A stretch of DNA of 64,000 nucleotides, from assembly GCA_007694145.1 (NCBI GenBank), contig RECF01000078.1, positions 38,199 to 102,198 on the forward strand, written 5' to 3'. This DNA is from Acholeplasmatales bacterium. Its GTDB lineage: Bacteria; Bacillota_I; Bacilli_A; Izemoplasmatales; Izemoplasmataceae. A model generated the notes under the pieces. The model worked only from the letters and a program-made list of their open reading frames with translations. It had not been told where the DNA came from and ran no database searches. Shown piece after piece: positions 1 through 8,750 of this stretch (position 1 is its first letter; each line of letters opens with the position of its first letter). A program made the position numbers and the translations under genes.

Positions 1-1
1 A

Positions 2-772
2 ATCAAGGTCACAAGTGGCCCAAGCATCGAGAAGAGTGGCGATCTTGCCGTGTTGCTGACGAGCCTTGAACCCGGTGACATCTTATTCATCGATGAAATT
101 CATCGACTGCCGCGTGTGGTCGAAGAAGTGTTGTACCCAGCAATGGAAGATTTTGCCCTAGATATTATTGTCGGCAAGGAAGAAACATCGCGGGCGTTAC
201 GGGTTGACTTGCCACCCTTCACCCTGATTGGGGCCACCACACGTTTTGGTGATCTGTCTGCGCCTTTACGTGACCGGTTCGGGGTCGTGCACAAACTCGA
301 ATACTACGATCAGGAAGCGCTTGAAAAAATCTGTGCGCGAACCGCGCGGATCTATGAGGCTGAGATTGACAAGGCGAGCATTGTTGAGATTGCCTTGCGT
401 AGCCGCGGTACGCCTAGGATTGTCAATCGGCTGTTCAGACGCATCCGTGATTTTGCTGACGTCTTGAATGATGGCATGATTACGCTTGACATTACCCGCC
501 TCGCGCTAGATAAATTGGCGATTGATCCCTTGGGTCTTGACCCGATGGACTATGATTACTTGTATGGTCTAATCAATAAATTCGGAGGGGGTCCGGTCGG
601 GGTTGAGAGTCTTGCTTCGGCGATTGCGGAAGAGGTGTCGACGCTTGAAGATGTCTATGAGCCGTTTTTACTCAAACTCGGTTTCATCCAACGGACACCA
701 CGTGGACGCGTGGCGACAGAAAAAGCTTACCGCCACTTGAAAGTTCCCCATCAAGGTGGTTTGTTCGAATGA
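2..772 (+). CDS. ruvB: Holliday junction branch-migration helicase RuvB (3' part; 5' end outside window)
   Basis: AAA+ motor that, with RuvA, drives branch migration of Holliday junctions; RuvC or RecU resolves them. The reading frame is open to the left edge and the codons before the first in-window GTG (position 50) already encode RuvB-like sequence, so the true start and the Walker A motif lie outside. Visible are the Walker B motif LFIDEIHR, sensor 1 in LIGATTR, the arginine-finger segment LRDRFG, and the C-terminal winged helix ending in the typical PHQGGLFE. The stop overlaps the queA start (ATGA), the usual coupling in ruvAB-queA operons. Identity is secure. Confidence 0.97.
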   Translation: MKVTSGPSIEKSGDLAVLLTSLEPGDILFIDEIHRLPRVVEEVLYPAMEDFALDIIVGKEETSRALRVDLPPFTLIGATTRFGDLSAPLRDRFGVVHKLEYYDQEALEKICARTARIYEAEIDKASIVEIALRSRGTPRIVNRLFRRIRDFADVLNDGMITLDITRLALDKLAIDPLGLDPMDYDYLYGLINKFGGGPVGVESLASAIAEEVSTLEDVYEPFLLKLGFIQRTPRGRVATEKAYRHLKVPHQGGLFE

Positions 773-1794
773 AGCTTGAAGATTTTCATTATGATCTGCC
801 TGAAGCATGCATTGCACAGCGCCCCCTAGAAAACCGAGGCGATTCACGGTTATTGGTTGTTGATCGTGAAACGGGTGACTTAAACGATGCCCAGTTTCGT
901 GACTTGGCTCGCTATCTCAAGGTTGGAGACGTGCTTGTCATCAATGATTCAGCTGTAATTCCGGCCCGTCTCATTGGTGAAAAGGCCGACACCAGAGCCA
1001 CCGTAGAGATGCTTTTGCTCAGGCAAATTGAAACGAACCTTTGGGAGTGTTTGCTCAAAAAGGCGAAAAAAGTGCGCGTCGGAACGAAACTAATCTTTGG
1101 AAACGGTTTGCTAGAAGCCGTGTGCACTGCGGAAAAACCAGATGGCATACGTTGGATGAGGCTAATCCATGCTGGGTTGTTTTATCCATTGCTTGAGCGT
1201 CTCGGTGAGATGCCACTTCCCCCATATATCCACGAGAAGCTCGACCAACCTGAACGGTACCAAACCGTCTATTCCAAACATCGCGGTAGCAGCGCAGCCC
1301 CAACCGCAGGCCTCCACTTCACCACGGATCATCTCGAAGCGCTCAAAGCAGCCGGCATCATCTGTGTCGCCATCACGCTCCATGTCGGCCTAGGGACATT
1401 TCGCCCGGTGACTGTGAAGGATGTGACCACACATAAAATGCACGAGGAGATGTACACCGTATCCGCAGAAAGTGCCACCATCATCAACAAGGCAAAAGAA
1501 GAAGGTCGCCGGATTGTGGCAGTCGGAACAACCTCCATGCGCACGCTAGAGACCGTGCAAAAAGATGGCCGGGTTGTAGCAGGTAGTGGTATGAGCCAGC
1601 TGTTCATTTATCCGGGATTTGACTTCCAAGTCGTCGATGCGCTTTTGACCAATTTTCATCTGCCTGCATCAACGCTGCTCATGCTTGTCTCAGCGTTTTC
1701 AAGTCGTGATATCATCATGAAGGCGTATCAGCACGCCATCGCTTCGAACTACCGATTCTTTTCTTTTGGCGACGCCATGTTCTTGACACGTTAG
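769..1794 (+). CDS. queA: S-adenosylmethionine:tRNA ribosyltransferase-isomerase QueA
   Basis: Transfers and isomerises the ribosyl part of SAM onto 7-aminomethyl-7-deazaguanine in tRNA, giving epoxyqueuosine, the step after Tgt. The 341-residue length is normal. Family motifs are present: [28 protein letters not shown] and [10 protein letters not shown]. The ATG overlaps the ruvB stop and has AAGGTGG about 8 bases upstream. Tgt is not adjacent as it usually is: two unrelated units are inserted and tgt lies at 8751. A strong hairpin terminator follows. Confidence 0.97.
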   Translation: MKLEDFHYDLPEACIAQRPLENRGDSRLLVVDRETGDLNDAQFRDLARYLKVGDVLVINDSAVIPARLIGEKADTRATVEMLLLRQIETNLWECLLKKAKKVRVGTKLIFGNGLLEAVCTAEKPDGIRWMRLIHAGLFYPLLERLGEMPLPPYIHEKLDQPERYQTVYSKHRGSSAAPTAGLHFTTDHLEALKAAGIICVAITLHVGLGTFRPVTVKDVTTHKMHEEMYTVSAESATIINKAKEEGRRIVAVGTTSMRTLETVQKDGRVVAGSGMSQLFIYPGFDFQVVDALLTNFHLPASTLLMLVSAFSSRDIIMKAYQHAIASNYRFFSFGDAMFLTR

Positions 1795-1815
1795 CACCAG
1801 AGTGATCGAGAAGAT

Positions 1816-1843
1816 AAAAGCGCGGGTTTTGACCCGCGCTTTT
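1816..1843. terminator. Bidirectional intrinsic terminator between queA and the MFS gene
   Basis: A perfect 12-bp stem (1816-1827 with 1832-1843) closes a TTTG loop, with A-rich and T-rich outer arms. It can therefore terminate queA on the plus strand and the convergent exporter operon on the minus strand. Confidence 0.85.
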
Positions 1844-1858
1844 ATATTTCAGTGACAA

Positions 1859-3115
1859 TTAGAGACTGCTGAGTAGCCGATTGACAGTGGGGCTATAAAG
1901 AATGGTCATCAAGGGTACGACACTGAGTAGACAAATCGCCATCAGCAGGAGGCCAAGATTGCTGTATTCAAGAATCAGACCTGCCAGTAGATAAGACACG
2001 GGAATCAACCCTGCAGTCAACGTGTTGACAATGGAAAACACCCGTCCACGGACTTCTGGTTGAATGGCGCGGGCAAGCCCGGTCCCAAAGGGAATATTCA
2101 CAAACATGTTGCTGATGGCAAGAATAAACAACGAAGGAAGAAAAATGGCGGTAAACAGTGTGTAACTGACATGGGCGCCTGAACCGAGGACCATGATAGC
2201 AGACAACCAAAAACCCATGAAGATAGTCAGTGTCAAACCGCGCTTCATGCTATTAGCGACGGTGATTTTGACACCGAGTGTACCAACGAGGATACCACCT
2301 ATCACCATACCGCTTGAAAAGGTGATATTCGCGATGGCTAGCTGCAACGCTTCCTGGTTCAAGGCGAGGTTATAAAGATAGGGTATCGCATTGGCAAAAA
2401 ACGGTGCAAAGGCAAAATTCAAAAAGAGTACAGCTGTGACAAACGGTAAGAGTCCAGGCTTGTCAAGGATGTAGCGGACACCGACTTTGAAATCGTGCTG
2501 CAGGGTGGTTTTTTCTTCGGCAGGTGGTTTTGTGTAAGGCGTTCTGATGAACATCTCACTGATGGCACTAAGGATGAAACTGATACCATTGATGATGAAA
2601 ATCATCTCAATGCCAAGTAAACCATACAATAGACCGGCAAGTAAAATACCGATAATGGTTTGAACGCTATTGATCAAGCTGAAAAAAGCATTCGCTTGCG
2701 TCAACTGACGGTCGTCAACGATTTCTGGAATCAACGTGGCGTTCGCAGGAAAGAAGAGGGCGTTATTCAAAGCGAGAACAACGGTGACAGCATAAAGTAA
2801 AAAGAGAAGTTGCGGCTCACTTTGAAGGCCAAGAATCAACGCCCCCCCAGCTAAGACCGTCAGACCCCGAATGAAATCGGTGACATAGAGGATGCGCACT
2901 TTGTTGAGGCGATCGATAAACACACCGGCAAGTGGTGAAGCAAGTAGTTCTACGATGCCGCCAAGTGCGATGTAAAGCCCCATCATCAAAGGGGATTCTG
3001 TCAAGGTCAAAATAAACCAGCCCACAGCAAAGTTATAAAAGGTTGTTCCGATTCGTGAGACAAAATTACCGGCAAACAACAGGGAAAAGTTCTTGTCTTT
3101 TAAGAGTGCGAGCAT
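1859..3115 (-). CDS. Major facilitator superfamily transporter (drug/siderophore exporter-like)
   Basis: A 12-helix MFS permease resembling the MFS_3/EntS-type exporters: it opens with the LLKDKNFSLLFAGN segment typical of this group and has the loop 2-3 motif in VFIDRLNKVRILYV. The substrate cannot be told from sequence. It is the last gene of a four-gene minus-strand operon whose other members are small regulatory-looking proteins. Two starts are possible: ATG at 3157, overlapping the upstream gene by 32 bases, and ATG at 3115, 10 bases after that gene's stop. Neither has a strong ribosome site. I chose 3115 (418 residues) because family members begin near there. Confidence 0.88.
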   Translation of the reverse strand: MLALLKDKNFSLLFAGNFVSRIGTTFYNFAVGWFILTLTESPLMMGLYIALGGIVELLASPLAGVFIDRLNKVRILYVTDFIRGLTVLAGGALILGLQSEPQLLFLLYAVTVVLALNNALFFPANATLIPEIVDDRQLTQANAFFSLINSVQTIIGILLAGLLYGLLGIEMIFIINGISFILSAISEMFIRTPYTKPPAEEKTTLQHDFKVGVRYILDKPGLLPFVTAVLFLNFAFAPFFANAIPYLYNLALNQEALQLAIANITFSSGMVIGGILVGTLGVKITVANSMKRGLTLTIFMGFWLSAIMVLGSGAHVSYTLFTAIFLPSLFILAISNMFVNIPFGTGLARAIQPEVRGRVFSIVNTLTAGLIPVSYLLAGLILEYSNLGLLLMAICLLSVVPLMTILYSPTVNRLLSSL

Positions 3116-3125
3116 GCCTGGTGTT

Positions 3126-3506
3126 TTATTCGATGACGATTTCAACCTTGTCACCATCGCCGCTTTCTATGTCCACTATTTTGCCGAGGACACCTTCTTC
3201 AATCATTTCAAGGATCATATCGATGTCTAAGTCGAGGTCCATATCATCGAGTTTGTTCATCTTCATGATGCCTTTTTTTCCGCCGCTCTTCAAGGCGACT
3301 TTGGCAAACTCTAGTGGAATCTGGACATTCACCTTGTCACCATCACTGCTCAAGATTTTGATTTTGAACATTTTGAAAGCATCTTTGCGGACCGCTTTTG
3401 CTGGTCGTTCGCTTTTATCGATTGCTTGCAAAAGCTCAGCACCTTCTTGGGGTGTGATGACTTTGCTTGAGATCATCTCGAGGATTTTCAGTTTTTCCTG
3501 ACTCAT
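3126..3506 (-). CDS. Small SHOCT-like protein with charged C-terminal domain
   Basis: 126 residues. Residues about 5-28 form a SHOCT-like helical hairpin (ILEMISSKVITPQEGAELL), similar to the N-terminus of YvlB/LiaX-type proteins. A basic, then strongly acidic, segment follows: residues about 85-125 carry runs such as LDDMDLDLDID. There are no membrane segments or catalytic motifs. It has a good ribosome site (AAGGAG, 8 bases before the ATG) and sits 12 bases after the DUF2089 gene. By family analogy it may act in an envelope-stress or regulatory complex; the function is not known. Confidence 0.8.
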   Translation of the reverse strand: MSQEKLKILEMISSKVITPQEGAELLQAIDKSERPAKAVRKDAFKMFKIKILSSDGDKVNVQIPLEFAKVALKSGGKKGIMKMNKLDDMDLDLDIDMILEMIEEGVLGKIVDIESGDGDKVEIVIE

Positions 3507-3518
3507 ATCAATCGCTCC

Positions 3519-3881
3519 TTATTTAAGCAGTTTGAGGGCTTCGTCGGGCTTGATTTTTCCCTCGGCAATTTTTTGAAGAATATCATTGCGTTTCGCTTCA
3601 TCCTCATCTTCAGTCACGGTATAACCCAGATTGACGATGGCTTCTTCGAGCATTTTCTTGACGGTGGGGTAGGAGACGTTGAGCTCTTTCTCAAGTTGCT
3701 TGATGTTGCCTTTGTTTTTGATAAAGAGTTCAATAAAGTACAAGTTTTCTTTAGATAGGTAGTTGAACTTCGAAAGTTGGAAAGCACCGGCAATTTCCGT
3801 CTCGCAGTTGCCGCACTTCAGTTTTGTCACATGTAAATCATGGCTACAAATTGGACATTCACCGATTACAAACTTTTTCAT
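3519..3881 (-). CDS. DUF2089 family protein (zinc ribbon plus helix-turn-helix)
   Basis: 120 residues. The N-terminus has a CPIC...CGNC zinc ribbon (four cysteines within the first 30 residues). A helical segment with a putative helix-turn-helix follows (LEKELNVSYPTVKKML), typical of DUF2089 proteins, which look like DNA-binding regulators. The last 21 residues (ILQKIAEGKIKPDEALKLL) form a SHOCT-like hairpin, also seen in both flanking small proteins. GGAG lies 9 bases before the ATG. It is likely the regulator of this operon, perhaps through the promoter at 4316-4344; that is inference. Confidence 0.88.
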   Translation of the reverse strand: MKKFVIGECPICSHDLHVTKLKCGNCETEIAGAFQLSKFNYLSKENLYFIELFIKNKGNIKQLEKELNVSYPTVKKMLEEAIVNLGYTVTEDEDEAKRNDILQKIAEGKIKPDEALKLLK

Positions 3882-3899
3882 AAGAGTTCTCCTGCTTTC

Positions 3900-4277
3900 T
3901 TATCGTATTTTAATGGAAACCAAGGCATCATCAGTATCAATACGAACGGTTGTGCCTCGGGCATATCGGATTAAACGATACAGTTCTTTCGGCCCCATAG
4001 CCTGAAAATCTCCGAATTCTTCACTGAGGCTGTCGAACATTTTTTTGGGTGCGAAACGCACAGCGATACGGAGTAAGACAACCGGGAAAGGGCATAAGAA
4101 CAACAAGCGAAGTAACAGATTCGGGAAGAGCCCCTCTTCGCGTGCGACAATTCGCAGTTTGATGAACCGTGCCTTTTTCAAGGCGCGGAAATCAATGGGT
4201 GGACTAAGAGCCGCCATGGCGTCTTGTGGCGCTAAGTGACCCGCATAGAGTTTTTCGAGTACTTCAAGTTGGTGCAT
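3900..4277 (-). CDS. Uncharacterised 125-residue protein, first gene of the DUF2089/MFS operon
   Basis: I do not recognise a named family. The N-terminus (EVLEKLYAGHLAPQDAMAALS) is a SHOCT-like hairpin. A basic stretch, then a hydrophobic segment (LFPNLLLRLLFLCPFPVVLL, about residues 50-70) could be one membrane helix or amphipathic anchor. The C-terminal half includes RIDTDDALVSIKIR. It may link the operon to the membrane. It has a clear ribosome site (GAGGTGAT) and a consensus promoter just upstream, so it is a real gene. Confidence 0.78.
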   Translation of the reverse strand: MHQLEVLEKLYAGHLAPQDAMAALSPPIDFRALKKARFIKLRIVAREEGLFPNLLLRLLFLCPFPVVLLRIAVRFAPKKMFDSLSEEFGDFQAMGPKELYRLIRYARGTTVRIDTDDALVSIKIR

Positions 4278-4315
4278 ACCATCACCTCAGAACCGGATAC
4301 TCTCTTGACGGCTCT

Positions 4316-4344
4316 ATTTTACATGGAAAAACGAATAATGTCAA
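4316..4344 (-). promoter_or_regulatory. Sigma-70-type promoter of the DUF2089/MFS operon
   Basis: Read on the minus strand: TTGACA (4344-4339), a 17-base spacer and TAAAAT (4321-4316), nearly consensus. The predicted transcript starts about 30 bases before the first ATG at 4277. Confidence 0.8.
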
Positions 4345-4430
4345 ATATTTCATTAAAAAAGTTTAAAAAAATAACGAAATAGATTAATTATATTAATAGA
4401 GTATAGTCATTCAGGGTGTGATATCTAGTT

Positions 4431-4450
4431 TATAAACCCGCTCGTTTATA
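4431..4450. promoter_or_regulatory. Inverted repeat in the divergent intergenic region
   Basis: TATAAAC and GTTTATA, 7 bp each, separated by 6 bases. It lies between two divergent operons. It could be an operator or a short hairpin; no regulator is assigned. Confidence 0.35.
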
Positions 4451-4457
4451 TAGAAAC

Positions 4458-4497
4458 TGCCAAACCGGTGGCATTTGAGGGGCATTTAATATATAAT
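4458..4497 (+). promoter_or_regulatory. Palindrome and -10 element upstream of the activator gene
   Basis: The inverted repeat TGCCA-aaccgg-TGGCA (4458-4473) ends 18 bases before a perfect TATAAT (4492-4497), where a -35 box would be expected; no good -35 box is visible. This is the layout of an activator-dependent or regulated promoter for the gene at 4540. Confidence 0.45.
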
Positions 4498-4539
4498 TAA
4501 TAAGAAATCTTGTAGACATTCCGTGAAACAGGTGACACT

Positions 4540-7485
4540 ATGAATGAGTTGCGTGTAGGTATCGATATTGGCAGTACTACCATCAAGGTTGTCGTGGTTG
4601 ATGAGACATGTCAAGTTCGATACCGCTCCTATACAAGGCACTTGAGCAGTGTCTCAAAATCACTTCATACGCTGCTTGATGGCTTAAAAGAAACATTTGC
4701 GGCACAGCCGATGCGGTTCAACTTCACCGGCAGTGCCGGTTTAAGCATGGCGAAAAAAATCGGCGCACAGTTTACGCAGGAAGTCATCAGTGCCACCAGT
4801 GCACTGCGCCACCACGTTGATGACGTCGATGTCTGCATCGAACTCGGCGGTGAGGATGCTAAAATCATCTTTTTCGATGGTGCTAATATCGAGCAGCGGA
4901 TGAACGGGACGTGCGCCGGTGGGACGGGTGCGTTCATCGATCAGATGGCCTCTTTGCTCGATACGGATGCGGCCGGTCTTGATGGTCTTGCCGAAAACTA
5001 CGAGCGGCTCTACGATATTGCCTCGCGTTGTGGTGTGTTTGCCAAATCCGATATCCAACCGCTTCTTAATCAAGGTGCCCGCAAGACCGATATCGCCGCA
5101 TCCATTTATCAAGCCATAGTCAATCAGACGATTGCCGGCCTCAGTCAAGGCCGGAAAATCCGGGGAAAAGTTGCTTTTCTTGGTGGACCGTTGACGTTTT
5201 CAGCGCAGCTGCGTCGTCGATTTATCGAGTTTTTAAACTTGAAGGATGTGTTTATCCCCGAACATGGCGAGACGTTTGTAGCGTATGGTGCCGCCCTTGA
5301 AGCGACGGCAAAGCCGCTTGATATTGAAACGGTCCGTGCGGAAATCGCTGCCTATCGAAAAGCGTTCAAGGATACAGCCCGCAAGATGATGGCGCCGCTT
5401 TTTGAGGATGAAGAATCATATGAGACCTTCAAGGCCCGTCATGCCAAAGCGACGGTAGCGGAAGTGGACCCTGAAACGTATCACGGGCCTGCATACCTAG
5501 GCATCGATGCTGGTAGTACGACGACCAAGTTGGTTTTGATGAGTTCTGATCAGGCAATATTATACTCATTTTATCAGCATAATCGTGGTAATCCTGTTGA
5601 AGTGGTGCGTCATGCTTTGTTAGCGATGTATGACGTGTTGCATCCGGGCATTGAGATTCGGCATGCTTTTGCGACCGGTTATGGCGAAGCACTGATCAAG
5701 AACGCTTTCCGCCTCGATGGTGGCGAAGTCGAGACCATCTGCCACTACGAAGCAGCCCGACACTTCAACAAAGACGTCTCGTTTGTTGTCGATATCGGTG
5801 GTCAGGACATGAAGTGTTTCAAGATTGAAGAGGGTGTTATCACCTCGGTCATCTTGAATGAAGCATGTAGCAGTGGCTGTGGTTCGTTCATCGAGACATT
5901 CGCCGAATCGCTTGGCTATCCGATTGAGACATTCGCAGACATGGCCGTTAACGCCCGGCATCCAGTGGATTTGGGTAGTCGTTGTACCGTGTTCATGAAC
6001 TCGAGTGTCAAACAGGCACAGTCCGAAGCCGCCGGCAGCAAAGATATCAGTGCCGGCCTTGCCGTGAGTGTTGTCAAAAATGCCCTGTACAAAGTCATCC
6101 GGGCGCATGATGTGAAAGAAGAGTATGGTGATCAAATCATCGTACAAGGTGGTACGTTCAAGAACGATGCCGTCTTGCGTGCCTTTGAACGCGAGACGGG
6201 ACTTGAAGTCACCCGGCCATCCATCGCCGGTCTGATGGGCGCTTTTGGTGCCGCCTTGTTGGCGATGCAAGCGGATGAGGGGGGTGGAAGCACCATTCTC
6301 GCCGGCGAAACGCTTTCTAGCTTCACCTATGAGACCCGATCGGCAGTGTGCCATCAATGTGCGAACTTGTGTGCCTTGACCATTAATATGTTTCAAGATG
6401 GCAAACGTTACATCAGTGGGAACCGGTGTGAAAAAGGTGCCGGAATCAAAGTTGGCTTTGATGATATTCCCAACTTGTATCTTTACAAATATGACAAAAT
6501 TTTATCCTACCGTTCCGAGGGTGAAACCTACGCTGAAACGGTTGGGATTCCACTCGTTTTGAACATGTATGAGAACTTGCCTTTTTGGCAACCTTTCTTT
6601 GAAGCGTTGGGTGTACGGGTGGTGTTGAGCGACCGCTCAAACAAAGCACTTTACGAAAAAGGCCAGGACACGATTCCAAGTGACACCATTTGTTATCCGG
6701 CCAAGATGGTGCACGGGCACATCGAATCGCTTTATGAGAAAGACGTTGACTTTATTTTCTATCCGAATATCGCCTTCAACTTCCTTGAAAAATCGTATGC
6801 GCACAACCATTACAACTGTCCTATCGTTGCGCATTATCCTGAGGTGATCGAGGCGAACATGGATCATCTAGACATGAAACGGTTTGTTCAACCTTACTTG
6901 ACACTGAATGACAAAAAGAAGTTCATCGAAGCCGCCTATGCGATGCTCCGTGAACATGTCTCTGCGCCCAAATCGCGTTATGGCCGTGCTTTTGATGCGG
7001 GCATGGCGTCCTATCATGCTTTCCGTGAAGCGGTCCAAGCCGAAGGAGAACGCGCCCTTGCGTATGCTAAGGCCGAACGGTTACCGGTTATTGTCCTTGC
7101 CGGACGGCCCTATCACATCGATCCTGAAATCAACCATGGCATCCCTAAAATGATTCGCAGCATGCAAGTGGTGGTTGTGAGCGAAGACGCCTTGAATCAC
7201 CTTGCTGAGCAACCCTCAGTCAATGTGCTCAATCAGTGGACCTATCACACACGCCTTTACGATGTTGCTCGCTATGTCGGCGATAAAGAGGATATCAACC
7301 TGGTGCAGCTGGTCTCGTTTGGTTGTGGGCTTGATGCCATCACCGCCGATGAAGTGAAGGACATTCTTGAAGCGAATCATAAACTGTATACACAAATCAA
7401 AATCGACGAGATTTCCAATCTTGGTGCTGTCAGCATAAGACTCCGGAGTCTATTGTCAACGATGAGGAGGGTGGACCTTGGCTGA
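4540..7485 (+). CDS. 2-hydroxyacyl-CoA dehydratase activator-type ATPase (BcrA/BadF/HgdC family, two ASKHA domains plus C-terminal domain)
   Basis: 981 residues. Two tandem ASKHA ATPase domains are visible: the first starts with GIDIGSTTIKVVVV (residue 6) with NGTCAGGTGAF further on; the second starts with GIDAGSTTTKLVLM (near 320) with NEACSSGCGSF. The cysteines in these loops are the usual ligands of a [4Fe-4S] cluster shared between subunits. A C-terminal COG3580/DUF2229-type region follows, with CHQCANLC and NRCEKG. Characterised relatives hydrolyse ATP to push a low-potential electron into a dehydratase or reductase partner; the substrate of this long type is not known to me. It overlaps the next gene by 8 bases. 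The ribosome site is AGGTGA before the ATG. Confidence 0.9.
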   Translation: MNELRVGIDIGSTTIKVVVVDETCQVRYRSYTRHLSSVSKSLHTLLDGLKETFAAQPMRFNFTGSAGLSMAKKIGAQFTQEVISATSALRHHVDDVDVCIELGGEDAKIIFFDGANIEQRMNGTCAGGTGAFIDQMASLLDTDAAGLDGLAENYERLYDIASRCGVFAKSDIQPLLNQGARKTDIAASIYQAIVNQTIAGLSQGRKIRGKVAFLGGPLTFSAQLRRRFIEFLNLKDVFIPEHGETFVAYGAALEATAKPLDIETVRAEIAAYRKAFKDTARKMMAPLFEDEESYETFKARHAKATVAEVDPETYHGPAYLGIDAGSTTTKLVLMSSDQAILYSFYQHNRGNPVEVVRHALLAMYDVLHPGIEIRHAFATGYGEALIKNAFRLDGGEVETICHYEAARHFNKDVSFVVDIGGQDMKCFKIEEGVITSVILNEACSSGCGSFIETFAESLGYPIETFADMAVNARHPVDLGSRCTVFMNSSVKQAQSEAAGSKDISAGLAVSVVKNALYKVIRAHDVKEEYGDQIIVQGGTFKNDAVLRAFERETGLEVTRPSIAGLMGAFGAALLAMQADEGGGSTILAGETLSSFTYETRSAVCHQCANLCALTINMFQDGKRYISGNRCEKGAGIKVGFDDIPNLYLYKYDKILSYRSEGETYAETVGIPLVLNMYENLPFWQPFFEALGVRVVLSDRSNKALYEKGQDTIPSDTICYPAKMVHGHIESLYEKDVDFIFYPNIAFNFLEKSYAHNHYNCPIVAHYPEVIEANMDHLDMKRFVQPYLTLNDKKKFIEAAYAMLREHVSAPKSRYGRAFDAGMASYHAFREAVQAEGERALAYAKAERLPVIVLAGRPYHIDPEINHGIPKMIRSMQVVVVSEDALNHLAEQPSVNVLNQWTYHTRLYDVARYVGDKEDINLVQLVSFGCGLDAITADEVKDILEANHKLYTQIKIDEISNLGAVSIRLRSLLSTMRRVDLG

Positions 7486-8746
7486 ACTCATCTATGAAAA
7501 CGGTCGCCTTCTATTTACGGCTGAAATGCGGCGTGAGTATACGATTCTCGTACCACAGATGGCGCCTTATCATTTTGATTTTGTCGTCGATGCATTCACG
7601 AGTGAAGGGTATCGCGCCGAGTTGCTTAAAACGACCGATTACGACTTGATTCATGAGGGTATGAAGTACGCGCACAATGATATTTGCGTCCCGGCCATGC
7701 TTGTGATCGGTCAGTTTATCGATGCGATTAAAAAACGTGCCTTGACCGCGGAAAAAGTAGCCTTGATCATCACGCAAACAGGTGGCGGGTGTCGGGCGAG
7801 CAATTACATTGCCTTGTTGCGCAAGGCCCTTGTCAAGGCAGGCTTTCCGCATGTGCCGGTCATCTCATTGAATGCCGGGGGTTTAGAAAAAAATCCAGGT
7901 TTCCGTCTCACGCCGAGATTGTTGCATAAAGTCCATGACGCCATGATGTTTGGTGATTTGGTCATGACCTTGATCAATCAAGTCAGGCCGTATGAAACCT
8001 CTCAAGGCGCGACCAATGCAGTACACGAGCAGGTCAAAGTCTGGCTTGAGCAATATTTTCAGCATCGTCGTTTTCTAACTTGGCGGCGACACCATCGCAT
8101 GTCAAAACGGATAGTCAAAGCGTTTGCAGACATGCCTGTTGATCGCACCATCGATAAACCGAAAGTGGGCATCGTCGGTGAAATATATGTCAAGTATTCA
8201 CCGCTTGGCAACAATCATCTAGAAGCGACCCTTGAAGCGGAAGGTTGCGAAGTTGTGACACCGCCGCTTTATGATTTTTTCTTATACAGCTTTGACTCAC
8301 GTGCTCATGATATTCGACGTTATGGCGGGCCACGCCTAGAGAAAATCGTCTTGACTTGGTTGGTCGGTTATGTCGAGTGGCGTCGTGGTAAAGTCAGGTC
8401 ATTGCTCAAACGGGCCGGCTTTGCACCGGGGATTGCCTACAAGGATTTGAAGCATCTTGTGGATGGTTTTATTGATGTAGGGACGCATAGCGGTGAAGGT
8501 TGGTTGTTGACGGCTGAAATGATTGACCTGATAAGACATGGTGCGCCGAACATCGTTTGCACCCAACCGTTTGGGTGTTTGCCGAACCATATTGCCGGTA
8601 AAGGCATGATTAAAAAATTGAAGAAGTACTATCCCGAAAGCAACATCGTCGCCATCGACTTTGATACGAGTGCCTCAAAAATCAACCAACTCAACCGCAT
8701 CAACTTGATGGTTTCGAATGCATTCAGAAACCAAGAAAAGAAGTGA
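7478..8746 (+). CDS. 2-hydroxyacyl-CoA dehydratase-like iron-sulfur protein (COG3581/HgdB-like partner)
   Basis: 422 residues from a TTG start with GAGGAGG 6-7 bases upstream, overlapping the activator gene by 8 bases. Conserved cysteines occur in [19 protein letters not shown] and [11 protein letters not shown], as in HgdB-type dehydratase subunits that hold a [4Fe-4S] cluster. In many Bacillota this region is the C-terminal part of a single roughly 1400-residue activator protein; here it is a separate gene. The pair probably forms one redox enzyme; the reaction is unknown. There is no CoA-transferase or acyl-CoA dehydrogenase nearby to hint at a fermentation pathway. Confidence 0.87.
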   Translation: MAELIYENGRLLFTAEMRREYTILVPQMAPYHFDFVVDAFTSEGYRAELLKTTDYDLIHEGMKYAHNDICVPAMLVIGQFIDAIKKRALTAEKVALIITQTGGGCRASNYIALLRKALVKAGFPHVPVISLNAGGLEKNPGFRLTPRLLHKVHDAMMFGDLVMTLINQVRPYETSQGATNAVHEQVKVWLEQYFQHRRFLTWRRHHRMSKRIVKAFADMPVDRTIDKPKVGIVGEIYVKYSPLGNNHLEATLEAEGCEVVTPPLYDFFLYSFDSRAHDIRRYGGPRLEKIVLTWLVGYVEWRRGKVRSLLKRAGFAPGIAYKDLKHLVDGFIDVGTHSGEGWLLTAEMIDLIRHGAPNIVCTQPFGCLPNHIAGKGMIKKLKKYYPESNIVAIDFDTSASKINQLNRINLMVSNAFRNQEKK

Positions 8747-8750
8747 TGAC

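Noticed and set aside
5620..6396. A 258-residue open frame on the minus strand opposite the activator gene
   Set aside because: It lies wholly antisense to a well-conserved gene, has no ribosome site or recognisable domain, and is a product of codon bias in the sense gene.
7464..7490. Possible sequencing frameshift splitting a single activator protein into two genes
   Set aside because: The downstream frame has a good GAGGAGG site and TTG start at the right spacing, and split forms are plausible. I kept two genes but could not exclude an error without reads.
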